The notes beneath the pieces were generated by a model. That model did no database searches and had not been told where the DNA came from. It saw only the letters and a program-made list of their open reading frames with translations. 29,173 bases of DNA from a virus: IMG/VR virus record IMGVR_UViG_3300017917_003343, positions 1 through 29,173 of that record; one strand, written 5' to 3'. Numbering within the stretch: position 1 is the first letter of the stretch; the number at the start of each line of letters is the position of its first letter. A program made the position numbers and the translations under genes. Shown in pieces: positions 13,870-21,675 of the stretch.

Positions 13870-14915
13870 TGACTTTAAGAGACCAAAGACAGAAAGAATT
13901 TGCAGAATTAGCCCTGAATAAAAAGAATGGATTACTTCATGTTGCTGCCCGTTTTGGTAAAATTAAGCTGACATTTAACTTTTTAAAGCCTGAAGATAAA
14001 GTTCTTATTATTTACCCTAAAAAGCCTATTAAGCTGTCTTGGTTAGCTGATGCAGAAAAGTGGGGATTTGATATATCTAATATCAAATTCACCACTACTG
14101 CTTCATTATCTAAACATATACATAATCAGTATGATTGGGTAATATGGGATGAACCTCAGGAAGTTCTCAGTCCTAAAGTACTTTCATGTATAGCAGCTTT
14201 AAAAAAGAATAATAACATTATAGGGCTTTCAGGTTCTCTAAGTGTTAAAACACAGGCTAAAATACAGGAATGGACAGGACTTGAAGTTATTGCAGAGTAT
14301 TCTACTTCACAGGCTATTGCTGAAGGCATTATTACAGATTACCAAATATCTGTAATCAAAGTGCCTTTAGATGATTCTTTAATAAGTAAATATAAATGGA
14401 TGACTGATACTATAGAAATTTATAAACAGACTATGCAGTATGCAAGACAAAAACAATTGGCTTTGGCAAGAATGAGGCTGTTACATAATTCAGTCAATAA
14501 ACTGAGTAAGGCTAAGAATTTTGTTAATAAGTTTAAACATGAAAGGTTTATAGTATTCACTCATTTGACTAAATTTGCAGACTCTTTAGAGATTCCCGTT
14601 TATCATTCTAAAAATAAAGATGAGCAGATACTTGACCTGTTTAAAGAAGGTCATATAAATCATCTTGCCACTTTAGATATGATAGGTGCAGGAGTCACCT
14701 TTAAAAAGATAAACAAGGCACTTATATGTACATTTACAAGCAATTCTGAAGAACTTTATCAGAGGATAAACAGAATCACTTCAGTTGAGATGGATAATCC
14801 TGATAAAAAAGCTCATGTATTCATTCTTTGTTTAAAGAATACTCAGGAAGAAATATGGCTTGAATCAGCATTAAGTATGTTTGACAAAGAAAAAATTAAA
14901 TATTATGATACTTAG
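13869..14915 (+). CDS. SF2 (DEAD/SNF2-like) helicase
   Basis: A 348-residue protein with a two-domain SF2 core. Motif I lies at AARFGKIKL (about 26-34), keeping only G30-K31 of the usual GxGKT. Motif II is DEPQ at 94-97, motif III is SGS at 121-123, and motif VI contains Q298-R-I-N-R302. It would couple ATP hydrolysis to DNA or RNA remodelling in replication. The degenerate motif I may lower or change ATP use. A flat Pro replacing Ala in DEAQ/DEAH is also unusual. It lies between polymerase and helicase loader. It overlaps the next gene by 11 bases. Confidence 0.8.
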   Translation: MTLRDQRQKEFAELALNKKNGLLHVAARFGKIKLTFNFLKPEDKVLIIYPKKPIKLSWLADAEKWGFDISNIKFTTTASLSKHIHNQYDWVIWDEPQEVLSPKVLSCIAALKKNNNIIGLSGSLSVKTQAKIQEWTGLEVIAEYSTSQAIAEGIITDYQISVIKVPLDDSLISKYKWMTDTIEIYKQTMQYARQKQLALARMRLLHNSVNKLSKAKNFVNKFKHERFIVFTHLTKFADSLEIPVYHSKNKDEQILDLFKEGHINHLATLDMIGAGVTFKKINKALICTFTSNSEELYQRINRITSVEMDNPDKKAHVFILCLKNTQEEIWLESALSMFDKEKIKYYDT

Positions 14916-15354
14916 AAATGCAATACAGACTCCTGATGGAACCATCCTTGAGTCTTTTCACAGGCATGATTACAAGAGTCATATTGACTCTGTTAATAAT
15001 CATGTATATGGAGTAGATGGAGGGCATGATTACCTGAGAAGGTTTGGTCCTCCAGGGTACAAAGAGCTTACTGTGCATGATGATGGTAACCATGAAACAA
15101 GGAGAAACAATTTAAAGTGGGGTCAAAACTTTGATAAAGAAGGAAATAAATTACCAGAGACAAAGTGGGTACTTGTAAAAGATTTAACTGATTCTCATCT
15201 TGACGGGATAATTAAATACTTAGATAAGTATACTACAAAAGACCCAGAATCTACAGGAGCAATAATTTACCAAATACTACTAGATGAAGTTAAATACAGA
15301 AAAGAATCAAAGGCTGCTGTTGAAACACTTGTTGATAACACAGTTACATCTTGA
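14905..15354 (+). CDS. Conserved phage protein, 149 aa
   Basis: Start at ATG 14905 (MILRNAIQTPDGTILESFHR). The opening 'RNAIQTPDGTxLxSxHRHDYxxHxD', with VDGGxDYLRR after it, is one I recall as widely conserved in Bacteroidota phages near replication genes. Conserved His and Asp hint at metal binding. Function is unknown. Confidence 0.75.
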   Translation: MILRNAIQTPDGTILESFHRHDYKSHIDSVNNHVYGVDGGHDYLRRFGPPGYKELTVHDDGNHETRRNNLKWGQNFDKEGNKLPETKWVLVKDLTDSHLDGIIKYLDKYTTKDPESTGAIIYQILLDEVKYRKESKAAVETLVDNTVTS

Positions 15355-15628
15355 GATATCAGATGAGTGTTTAAACAGAAGATTAATTACACAATATGAA
15401 AAACAGATAACCAAAAGATTCAGTGAGTCTATGGAAAAGATTCACGGTAAGAATCTGTTGAGTCTGTGTAATCAGGATTCAGAAGCTTTTCTTAAGCTTA
15501 CTGAAGTAATTGACAGTATAATAGAGGCAATCTCTGAGTTGTCCATAAATGAATTAGTAACTTTTAATAAACAATTAGATGAGTATATCACAACAGTTAA
15601 AGAGGACACTGCAGCAATTAAGTCATAA
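15284..15628 (+). CDS. Helical hypothetical protein, start uncertain
   Basis: The frame is well supported from about 15335 onward (LEISDECLNRRLITQYEKQI) to the stop. The only ATG is at 15284, overlapping the previous gene by 71 bases; a TTG at 15329 or 15332 may be the true start. Helical, no motif. Confidence 0.55.
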   Translation: MKLNTEKNQRLLLKHLLITQLHLEISDECLNRRLITQYEKQITKRFSESMEKIHGKNLLSLCNQDSEAFLKLTEVIDSIIEAISELSINELVTFNKQLDEYITTVKEDTAAIKS

Positions 15629-15815
15629 TGAATTGCTGGTATTTATGGATGTTATTAAACAGAGGTATGACAGACAATTTTGGGATACCTATGAATTGAT
15701 GGCAGAGAGACTGAGCACAGACTTTGATTTACACATAACAGAGGAAGATTTATATTATCATTTTGCAGTTGAGCCTGTTGAGCTTGATGCAAGATTAATT
15801 TGGGAAAGAATATGA
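15579..15815 (+). CDS. Small hypothetical protein, 78 aa
   Basis: The start at 15579 (MSISQQLKRTLQQLSHNELL) overlaps the previous gene by 50 bases; ATG 15645 would give 56 residues beginning MDVIKQRYDRQFW. The ending EEDLYYHFAVEPVELDARLI resembles small acidic phage proteins. Function unknown. Confidence 0.55.
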   Translation: MSISQQLKRTLQQLSHNELLVFMDVIKQRYDRQFWDTYELMAERLSTDFDLHITEEDLYYHFAVEPVELDARLIWERI

Positions 15816-16024
15816 TTGATTATTTAATATTGGCTATTTTGGTAGTAAAAATGTTACCAAGAGTCAAGTTTATGTCAGACCATAAGGGTGTCAGGATTAT
15901 AGTATTTTATGAAAGATATTACTATTCTGACCCTGATAGTCTGGTAGAAGGTTATTTTGAAAGAACAAGTGCATACTGGTTAAAAAAGAACAAAGAATGG
16001 TGGGATCTGCTAAACAAAGGCTAG
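15812..16024 (+). CDS. Small hypothetical protein with hydrophobic N terminus, 70 aa
   Basis: Starts at ATG 15812 (MIDYLILAILVVKMLPRVKF), with a hydrophobic N-terminal helix (residues 1-14) and a Tyr/Trp-rich remainder. Possibly membrane-anchored. ATGA overlaps the previous stop. Confidence 0.55.
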   Translation: MIDYLILAILVVKMLPRVKFMSDHKGVRIIVFYERYYYSDPDSLVEGYFERTSAYWLKKNKEWWDLLNKG

Positions 16025-16182
16025 GAAGAAGAAAGATAAACAATTTTACCCTGTCAGAAAAAGAAGCTTTGTTACTTAACCGTAAAAAGCTAAATGGTAA
16101 TTACATAATATTTGATTTTGATATACTTCAATTTGTATACAAATCAGCTTTAAATGACTTGGAAAATGACGATAACAATTGA
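15997..16182 (+). CDS. Small hypothetical protein, 61 aa
   Basis: MVGSAKQRLGRRKINNFTLS; basic N terminus, alpha/beta C-terminal part. It overlaps by 28 bases on the left and 17 on the right. Moderate support only. Confidence 0.45.
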   Translation: MVGSAKQRLGRRKINNFTLSEKEALLLNRKKLNGNYIIFDFDILQFVYKSALNDLENDDNN

Positions 16183-16687
16183 AACAGACAGTCTTCCTGA
16201 AGATTTAAGTCCTGTAGAATATGTAATCTTGTATTGTATTCACTTTAAAATTCCTGCAGAATATATGCCTCAGGAATTATATAGATTACAAGACAAGAAA
16301 TATTTGAAACTGACTGACACTGTAGAATTAAGAGATAAAGCCATACAGCTTTTGACTCCTTCTCATGATGCAGCTTTTCAGAAGTTTCTTGAAGTATTTG
16401 GTACATATCCTATCAAGACTTATTCAGGCAGGAGATTAAGACCTGTTAAATTAGATGCCAAAGAGACCTTGGATTTATTTCAAAAATATAAAAAGAGAGT
16501 ATTGGAAAAAGGGAAACACTCCTATGTGAAAGCTTGTTTGGATGCAGAACTCAAGCAAAGAAAAATGGCTAATACTCTTGAATATATGCATGAGATGATT
16601 ACATGGGTCAACGGTGAAAAGTGGGATAGATTTGCTCCTGAGGATAATCAAGTTCCTGAAATAACAGAAAGGGTAGATAGTATATGA
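16166..16687 (+). CDS. Probable helicase loader / replisome organiser
   Basis: Start at ATG 16166 (MTITIETDSLPEDLSPVEYV), 173 residues. The second half has 'FGTYPIKTYSGRRLRPVKLD', then a helix KYKKRVLEKGKHSYVKACLD, and ends with LEYMHEMITWVNGEKWDRF. A 'TWxN...W' C-terminal block is typical of phage proteins placed just upstream of DnaB-type helicases, thought to load them. The 4-base ATGA overlap with the helicase gene supports that pairing. The family link is my recollection; function is inferred. Confidence 0.6.
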   Translation: MTITIETDSLPEDLSPVEYVILYCIHFKIPAEYMPQELYRLQDKKYLKLTDTVELRDKAIQLLTPSHDAAFQKFLEVFGTYPIKTYSGRRLRPVKLDAKETLDLFQKYKKRVLEKGKHSYVKACLDAELKQRKMANTLEYMHEMITWVNGEKWDRFAPEDNQVPEITERVDSI

Positions 16688-18719
16688 GTTTAGAGAAAAG
16701 AATCCAAGATGGCTTAGAAGGTAAGTATAAAGGCCTTGCAAACGGTTTTTCTGATATTAACAAGTACATATTTGGAGTACAGAGAAAATGTTATACTTTG
16801 GTAGGCGGTGCATCAGGCAGTTATAAGACAACCATATTGGATTTTATTATTCTAAATGCTCTTATAGATGCCGAGAAGCAAGGAATACCTATAGACATAT
16901 TTTATTATTCTTTTGAGATTGACGAGGTTACCAAGAAATGTAATTGGACATCCCAATTGGTTTATATGACTTATGGTACAGTCATTCCTCCTGAGAAAAT
17001 AAAAGGTCTTGGTGATAACAGGTTATCTGCTGAAGAACTTGCTTTAGTCAAAACTGTGATACCTGAAGTAGAGAAATTATTTGCAAAAATTAAATTTACA
17101 TTTGAGCCCACTAATCCTACAGGTATTTACAATGAGCTGTTCAGGCATTGTAAAACTACGGGAGAATTGATTTATGAGGATTATATTGATGAGCATGGAA
17201 AGGCAGGTAAAAGGATAAATGGGTTTAAATCAAATGATGACAGATACATATTGGTAGCTATTGACCATTTGTATTTATGCAAGAAAGAAAGAAATTTTTC
17301 TACTAAGGAAAACATGGACAAGATGAGTGAGTATCTTGTTTTACTCAGGAATATATTTGGCATATCTCCTTTTGTATTGCAGCAGTTTAATCAAGGGTTA
17401 ACACAAAAATTAATGAAAATTTTGTATATTTGCATTATGAATGCAAGTGTATATATAATAAAAAATTTAGTAAACAAAAAAGTTTATATAGGAAGCAGTG
17501 TAAAAGTGAAAAGAAGATTTTATGAGCATACAAGAAAATTAGATAAAAATATTCATATAAATCTTCATCTGCAAGCTGCTTGGAATAAATATGGTAAAAA
17601 TAATTTTGAATTTAAAGTTATTTACACTATAAAAAAAGAATTAATAAGAAAAACAGAACAATTTTTTATAAATAAATACCAAAGTTTAAATCCAAAATAT
17701 GGATATAACAAAACAGTTGTTATCAGTAATTGTTGGGATGATTTAAACATAAACAAAACACAAGAAAATAAATTTTACTTTGTGTGTTATGATAAAAATG
17801 GAATTATAAAAAAAGTGTTTAAAACTATACAAGATGTTTATGATTTTTTAGGAGGTAGATATACCAGAATTTATGATGCCTGCAATAGTAATTTTTCAAA
17901 AACTTGTAAAAATTATTATTGGAGTAAAATAAATGTGACAAAAGATAAAATACCTTCTAAAATAATTCCTAAAGAAAGAAAAGGTAGACACAAACAATTG
18001 TATCAGTATGATTTAAACATGAATTTTATCAAAAATTGGTCTTGTGCTGCAGAAGCAGCGAGAGTTTTAAAATTAAGTTCTTTTAATATTACCAGATGTT
18101 TACGAAAAAATAATAAGTATAAAAATTTTTATTGGTTTTATAGCCCAGTTGTATAGTAATATACAATTAAAAATATGGGAAGAATTGCTGGAAACCCTAA
18201 GTCTGAAAAGATATGGAAATCAGCAGCCGAGCTACTAACCATTTAGTAGAAGGTTCAGAGACTACTGGAGAGAAAATGGGTTCTCTTAATAACCAGATGT
18301 AGCATCCCACTACCTAAAATCAGGTAGAAGATATAGTCCGAGCTTATAGGAAACTATAAGAAGTGAAAAAGAAAGATTTTCACGATAACAAAACTGTAAG
18401 TGCAGTAGACAGACAAAAGTTTAAAGGTGTGGATTTATCTCCTCAACAGACAGACTTTAAAGATACTACAAACCCATATCAGGATGCAGATGTAGTAATA
18501 GGTCTTATGAATGCCTATAAAATGGGGCTTGACAGTTCTTTGGGGTATAGACTGGACATATTTAAAGACAGATTTCTTATGTATAAGATAATCAAAAACA
18601 GACTATCCAGAGATAATATTGCCAAAGGTCTTATAGCTTACCCTCAATCAGGCAGGTTTATGGAGCTTCCTAAAGCAGAAGAATTTAATATGAATCCAAA
18701 ACTTTATACAGAATATTAA
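16684..18719 (+). CDS. dnaB: DnaB-type replicative helicase, split by a group I intron
   Basis: Exon 1 is 16684-17398 and exon 2 is 18397-18719; joining them gives 345 residues in one frame. This RecA-fold hexameric helicase unwinds DNA at the fork. Walker A is GASGSYKTT (42-50, Lys48), with Tyr in place of a Gly. A Glu at 78 (SFEID) and Walker B AIDHLYL (Asp194) follow. The QQFNQGL motif at 233-239 is the sensor region and is exactly where the intron sits, splitting codon 239 after its first base. The spliced junction QQFNQGL/SAVDRQKFKG and then DFKDTTNPYQDADVV reads as a continuous conserved block. Unspliced, translation runs from exon 1 into the endonuclease and ends at 18156, losing the C-terminal motifs. 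Confidence 0.92.
17425..17432 (+). promoter_or_regulatory. TATATTTG box before the intron endonuclease
   Basis: TATATTTG, then CATT, then ATG at 17437. This matches TAnnTTTG and the same 'box + 4 bases + ATG' layout as the RepL-like gene. It could let the endonuclease be transcribed independently of dnaB. Confidence 0.45.
17437..18156 (+). CDS. GIY-YIG homing endonuclease (intron-encoded)
   Basis: From ATG 17437 (MNASVYIIKNLVNKKVYIGS), 239 residues. The GIY-YIG signature is VYII and VYIGS, with Arg-rich KVKRRFYEHT next, LQAAWNKYGKNNFEF, and Glu in RKTEQFFINKY as the expected metal-binding residue. The C-terminal half carries two intron-nuclease helix-turn-helix repeats of NUMOD type (around 125-160 and 180-230; LYQYDLNMNFIKNWSCAAEA). 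It cuts intronless alleles so the intron spreads by repair. It is in frame with exon 1, so it may also be made as a fusion; ATG 17413 is another start. Codons are more A/T-rich than the host gene. Confidence 0.9.
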   Translation: MNASVYIIKNLVNKKVYIGSSVKVKRRFYEHTRKLDKNIHINLHLQAAWNKYGKNNFEFKVIYTIKKELIRKTEQFFINKYQSLNPKYGYNKTVVISNCWDDLNINKTQENKFYFVCYDKNGIIKKVFKTIQDVYDFLGGRYTRIYDACNSNFSKTCKNYYWSKINVTKDKIPSKIIPKERKGRHKQLYQYDLNMNFIKNWSCAAEAARVLKLSSFNITRCLRKNNKYKNFYWFYSPVV

Positions 18720-18720
18720 T

Positions 18721-19008
18721 ATGGACTTTGATTACACAGTTGACAAAACAATGCTTGAGATAGGCGAAATGCTTAAAGAGAAAAATAAGTCTTATGGTAA
18801 TGCTGCTTTAGAGCCTATCAGAATATTCTCTAAAGCGGATGCTTTGGAACAGCTTAAGGTAAGAATAGATGATAAGCTGAGCAGAATATCTAAAGGCAGT
18901 GAGTTTATAGGGGATGATACTATTAAAGACCTTATAGGCTATTTAGTGTTATATAAAATTAAGACAAATGAGCAAGAGAACAAAACAGGATTATCTGGAC
19001 ATGCTTGA
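18721..19008 (+). CDS. Nmad1 (DUF1599)-like protein, 95 aa
   Basis: Begins MDFDYTVDKTMLEIGEMLKE. The pattern EKNKSYGNAALEPIRIFSKA, then RIDDKLSRI and DTIKDLIGYLVLYKI, is that of the nucleotide-modification-associated domain 1 family (DUF1599), thought to act in phage base modification. The conserved Asp and Glu would bind metal and nucleotide in a MazG-like helical fold. No base-modifying enzyme other than the radical SAM protein is visible in the window. One base separates it from the helicase stop. Confidence 0.7.
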   Translation: MDFDYTVDKTMLEIGEMLKEKNKSYGNAALEPIRIFSKADALEQLKVRIDDKLSRISKGSEFIGDDTIKDLIGYLVLYKIKTNEQENKTGLSGHA

Positions 19009-19396
19009 AAATACAGTAAATTATTATTCTGAAGATACTTCAAGGAGAGCTACAAATCCAGATTCAGGAATTGGTTGTGTTTATTCAAAAGAAGATGGTA
19101 AAAATTGTGCAGTAGGCAGATGGATAAACTATGATAATTTTGATTTACAAAGTTATAATGAAGCTTGTTCAATTACAGATTTGCTTCAAATAGATGATGG
19201 AGAAGACTTTATCTACACTGATGAAGAGTTATTTGTACCTAAAGCTCAAGGATTTCATTATCAATTTTGGGCAGATTTACAAGACTTTCATGATGGAGAT
19301 AAGTCTTGGGATGAGGCAGGACTGACAAGTGAAGGACAGGCAAAAATTGATAGAATAAAAGAGAGATTAGAGCTTGGATATTATGGAAATTTTTAG
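18968..19396 (+). CDS. Hypothetical protein, 142 aa
   Basis: Begins MSKRTKQDYLDMLENTVNYY. It has a short Cys-containing section GCVYSKEDGKNCAVGRW followed by a helical, acidic half; such 'C.Y...CAVGR' stretches recur in small phage and bacterial hypotheticals. It overlaps the previous gene by 41 bases. Function unknown. Confidence 0.65.
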   Translation: MSKRTKQDYLDMLENTVNYYSEDTSRRATNPDSGIGCVYSKEDGKNCAVGRWINYDNFDLQSYNEACSITDLLQIDDGEDFIYTDEELFVPKAQGFHYQFWADLQDFHDGDKSWDEAGLTSEGQAKIDRIKERLELGYYGNF

Positions 19397-19407
19397 TATC
19401 TTTATAC

Positions 19408-19599
19408 ATGATTTTTATAGTACAGCTCTCGGTTTTACAGGAAAAACTTCCTGAACTTTTACCCACTATTTTAAGTCAGGCTGTTAAAGAAACAGAGGAT
19501 TATTATATGGTAGATTTTAATGTGATATATTCCATAGGAATAACCTTAGGAATGTTACCACATAATATAAGTTATAAATACTTACAAATAAATAAATAA
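19408..19599 (+). CDS. Small hypothetical protein, 63 aa
   Basis: Begins MIFIVQLSVLQEKLPELLPT. It is hydrophobic and helical, lying in the gap between two clear genes. Support is limited to an open frame and tight spacing. Confidence 0.45.
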   Translation: MIFIVQLSVLQEKLPELLPTILSQAVKETEDYYMVDFNVIYSIGITLGMLPHNISYKYLQINK

Positions 19600-19602
19600 C
19601 AA

Positions 19603-20280
19603 ATGGCAGAATTAGTTGCAATTTTTGGCCCATCGGGTAGTGGGAAATCTACCTCTATTGAAACCCTTAAACCTGAGGATACAGTAGTTATTAATGTGGC
19701 TTCCAAGCCTTTGCCTTTTAAAGGTTGGAAATCTAAGTACAAGGAAGGGTTATCCTCAGGTGGTAATTATGCTGCTTTACATATAGCTAAGGATATATGT
19801 GCAGCTATTAAGTATGTATCAGACAATAGACCTGAAGTTAAGCAGATTGTGCTTGATGACGTAGGCTATAACATGAGTTTTCAGGCTTTGGAGAAAGCTA
19901 CTGATAAAGGTTTTGACAAGTTTTCTGTTATAGCCAAGGACATGTTTACCATTCTTAATACTTCCCGTACCTCAAGACCAGACCTAAAGATTTTCTTTAT
20001 GTTCCATGATGAGGTAGAGGATATGGGTAATGGTAAGAAGCGTAAAATCAGGACTATCGGTAAAATGCTTGACAGTACTTTGACTGTAGAGGGTTTGTTT
20101 ACCGTAGTACTTTATGCAGAGCCTTTAATTAACAATATGGCAGGTACTGTAGAATACAGGTTCCTTACCCAGACTGACGGTGTTACAACTGCTAAGTCTC
20201 CAAAAGGAATGTTTGAAACAAAAGAAATCCAAAACAGTCTTGCTTTGGTAGTACAAAAAATGGATGAATATAACAATTAA
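19603..20280 (+). CDS. Sak4-like RecA-fold ATPase (recombination)
   Basis: A 225-residue P-loop protein. Walker A is GPSGSGKS at 9-16, and Walker B ends in QIVLDDVGY (about 95-103). A second strand has KIFFMFHDEVEDM, and the core is a single RecA-like domain without extra DNA-binding domains, as in Sak4-type annealing proteins and related phage AAA ATPases. Sak4 promotes single-strand annealing with SSB; here an SSB-like gene lies two genes downstream in the same unit. Codon use (CGT, GGT) is richer than neighbours, suggesting good expression. A generic AAA ATPase is the main alternative. Confidence 0.7.
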   Translation: MAELVAIFGPSGSGKSTSIETLKPEDTVVINVASKPLPFKGWKSKYKEGLSSGGNYAALHIAKDICAAIKYVSDNRPEVKQIVLDDVGYNMSFQALEKATDKGFDKFSVIAKDMFTILNTSRTSRPDLKIFFMFHDEVEDMGNGKKRKIRTIGKMLDSTLTVEGLFTVVLYAEPLINNMAGTVEYRFLTQTDGVTTAKSPKGMFETKEIQNSLALVVQKMDEYNN

Positions 20281-20284
20281 TAAT

Positions 20285-20599
20285 ATGAAACAAGTAACAG
20301 TAAGCAACCGTGATTTGACTATTATGGTTAAAGTTGATGGTTTGACTGCAGACCAAATTGCAGCAAAACTCTCTTTTGAAAATGGAGTACACATTAATGG
20401 TGAAGATGTGGTAAATCTTGTAAGAGAAAGAGGTATTCAGCAAAAGAACATTAAGCGCAGTACAAACTTTGTGTTTGTAAATCCTGATGAATTACCTATG
20501 ACTAACATGGGTGAGGCTATGGAGCTTGTAGCTGCCACAGCTTTTGTTGAGGAAACTACTCAAGATATTGAGAACAGGATTATACATACAATTGAATAA
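20285..20599 (+). CDS. Hypothetical protein, 104 aa
   Basis: Start at ATG 20285 (MKQVTVSNRDLTIMVKVDGL). A repeated helix with 'GLTADQIAAKLSFENGV' reads like an HTH or small DNA-binding domain. It sits between the Sak4-like and SSB-like genes, so a recombination accessory role is possible. Codons are again richer in CGT and GTA. Confidence 0.65.
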   Translation: MKQVTVSNRDLTIMVKVDGLTADQIAAKLSFENGVHINGEDVVNLVRERGIQQKNIKRSTNFVFVNPDELPMTNMGEAMELVAATAFVEETTQDIENRIIHTIE

Positions 20600-20600
20600 C

Positions 20601-20849
20601 ATGGAGAACAATCAATTATCAGAAGCTCAATTGGAGCTTCAAAAGGAACAACTGGCTCATGCCATAGAGATGCACAAGCTTAATCTTGAGCAATTTCAGC
20701 ACAGAGCTAAAATGGAGAAATTGCAGGCTCTTTTTTCTGCCCGTGAGTTTGCAAACACTCTTAAGAATTACACTTGGGGAGATTCTCTTCAAAAACAAAT
20801 TGAACAGTTAACGGCAGAAATTTATCCAATATCTAAACTTACATTATAA
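20601..20849 (+). CDS. Coiled-coil protein, 82 aa
   Basis: Start at ATG 20601 (MENNQLSEAQLELQKEQLAH); an upstream in-frame ATG overlaps the previous gene. Residues about 6-55 form a clear coiled coil, Gln- and Glu-rich. Probably a scaffold or linker among recombination proteins; not identified. Confidence 0.65.
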   Translation: MENNQLSEAQLELQKEQLAHAIEMHKLNLEQFQHRAKMEKLQALFSAREFANTLKNYTWGDSLQKQIEQLTAEIYPISKLTL

Positions 20850-20851
20850 TT

Positions 20852-21622
20852 ATGGAATTTGAACAAAGCTCAGGCTCAGGGAGTGCATCTTACTCTCTTT
20901 ACACAGGTGTAACCAATTTAGAAGTAGTACTGGTTAACCCTACACTTGCAGAAATTCAACAGTACAATCCTAATGCCAAACGTGAACCTATCTATACTGA
21001 TGGTGGCGTAGAATTTTGGCTTAAGAATGATGATGTATTTACATCAGTACGTTTTATCTTAGCTCCAGAACCACGTGTTAATAATGCAGGAGATAAGCGT
21101 GTATATACTAATGATTTTGGTCAGTCAGTATATGCAGTATCTGCAGATTTTATCAAAGAAACTTACGCTTGGTTTAACCAGGAAGGTCTTCGTGAAGCCT
21201 ATACAGGTGAGGCTGAACTGATGCAGTTTATCCGCAGTTGGTTGGCAGTGCCTATGAAAGGTAAATGTAAATTTGTAAATCGTGAAGCTATCTTCAATGG
21301 AGATTTGACTGAACTTAAGCAGACATTTGCCAATAATAAACTGGCTAAGGATGGTAAAATACGTCAAGTAAAAGTTGCTCTTATGGTAACTTCTACTGAA
21401 ACTGATAACGGAGTTAAGAGATACCACAGAGTATATGCACGTTATTTTGAGCCTGCATGGATGACTTCTCTTAAATCTTGGCAAAAAGAACTGTTTAATG
21501 AAGACGGAAGCCCAAGATTTTCTGCAGATATGCAAAACTCATTAGAGTATAAAAAATATGTTGCTCCCACAGAAGCAACAGGAGTGTCTGTACCTACAGA
21601 ATCTGCTCCCCTTCCGTTTTAA
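20852..21622 (+). CDS. Single-stranded DNA-binding-like protein
   Basis: A 256-residue, beta-rich protein beginning MEFEQSSGSGSASYSLYTGV. The C terminus ends TESAPLPF: a flexible tail with an aromatic final residue, like the partner-binding tip of SSB proteins (which end DDDIPF), though with fewer acidic residues. Codons are enriched for CGT and CTT relative to neighbours, fitting an abundant protein. It follows the Sak4-like gene and precedes a strong terminator and the primase. The SSB identity rests on the tail, size, expression signs and context; the OB fold itself is not proven by motif. Confidence 0.55.
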   Translation: MEFEQSSGSGSASYSLYTGVTNLEVVLVNPTLAEIQQYNPNAKREPIYTDGGVEFWLKNDDVFTSVRFILAPEPRVNNAGDKRVYTNDFGQSVYAVSADFIKETYAWFNQEGLREAYTGEAELMQFIRSWLAVPMKGKCKFVNREAIFNGDLTELKQTFANNKLAKDGKIRQVKVALMVTSTETDNGVKRYHRVYARYFEPAWMTSLKSWQKELFNEDGSPRFSADMQNSLEYKKYVAPTEATGVSVPTESAPLPF

Positions 21623-21642
21623 TAATTACTTATTTTTGTCTC

Positions 21643-21675
21643 AGCAGGGGGAGTCTAATCTTCCCCTGCTTTTTT
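21643..21675 (+). terminator. Intrinsic terminator abutting the primase start
   Basis: AGCAGGGG (21643-21650) pairs with CCCCTGCT (21663-21670), then TTTTT. The primase ATG begins at 21676, directly after the T-run. Readthrough or anti-termination is required for primase unless a promoter lies inside. Confidence 0.85.

Larger units (their letters stand above)
17399..18396 (+). mobile_element. Group I intron in dnaB
   Basis: The 998-base element begins after a U (17398) and ends in G (18396), as group I introns do. The conserved core lies in the 3' part: GAATTGCTGG (18182-18191), AATCAGCAGCCGAGCT (18218-18233), AGAAGGTTCAGAGACTA (18248-18264) and GAAGATATAGTCC (18327-18339). Hairpins CTTATAG/CTATAAG and GTGAAAA/TTTTCAC follow before the 3' splice site. 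A possible guide, GCCC then TTG (18143-18151), pairs with exon CAAGGGU using U-G at the splice site. This places the endonuclease gene inside the P1 loop. Confidence 0.88.

Noticed and set aside
15630-15639. GAATTGCTGG, identical to a group I intron core segment
   Set aside because: None of the other core segments occur nearby and the reading frames around it are continuous.
20125-20443. Two leftward frames over the Sak4-like end and next gene
   Set aside because: They overlap two well-supported rightward genes and show no motif or promoter.
21125-21535. Leftward open frame of 136 codons
   Set aside because: It is the complement of the SSB-like gene with a Cys/Phe/Ser-rich composition typical of shadow frames.
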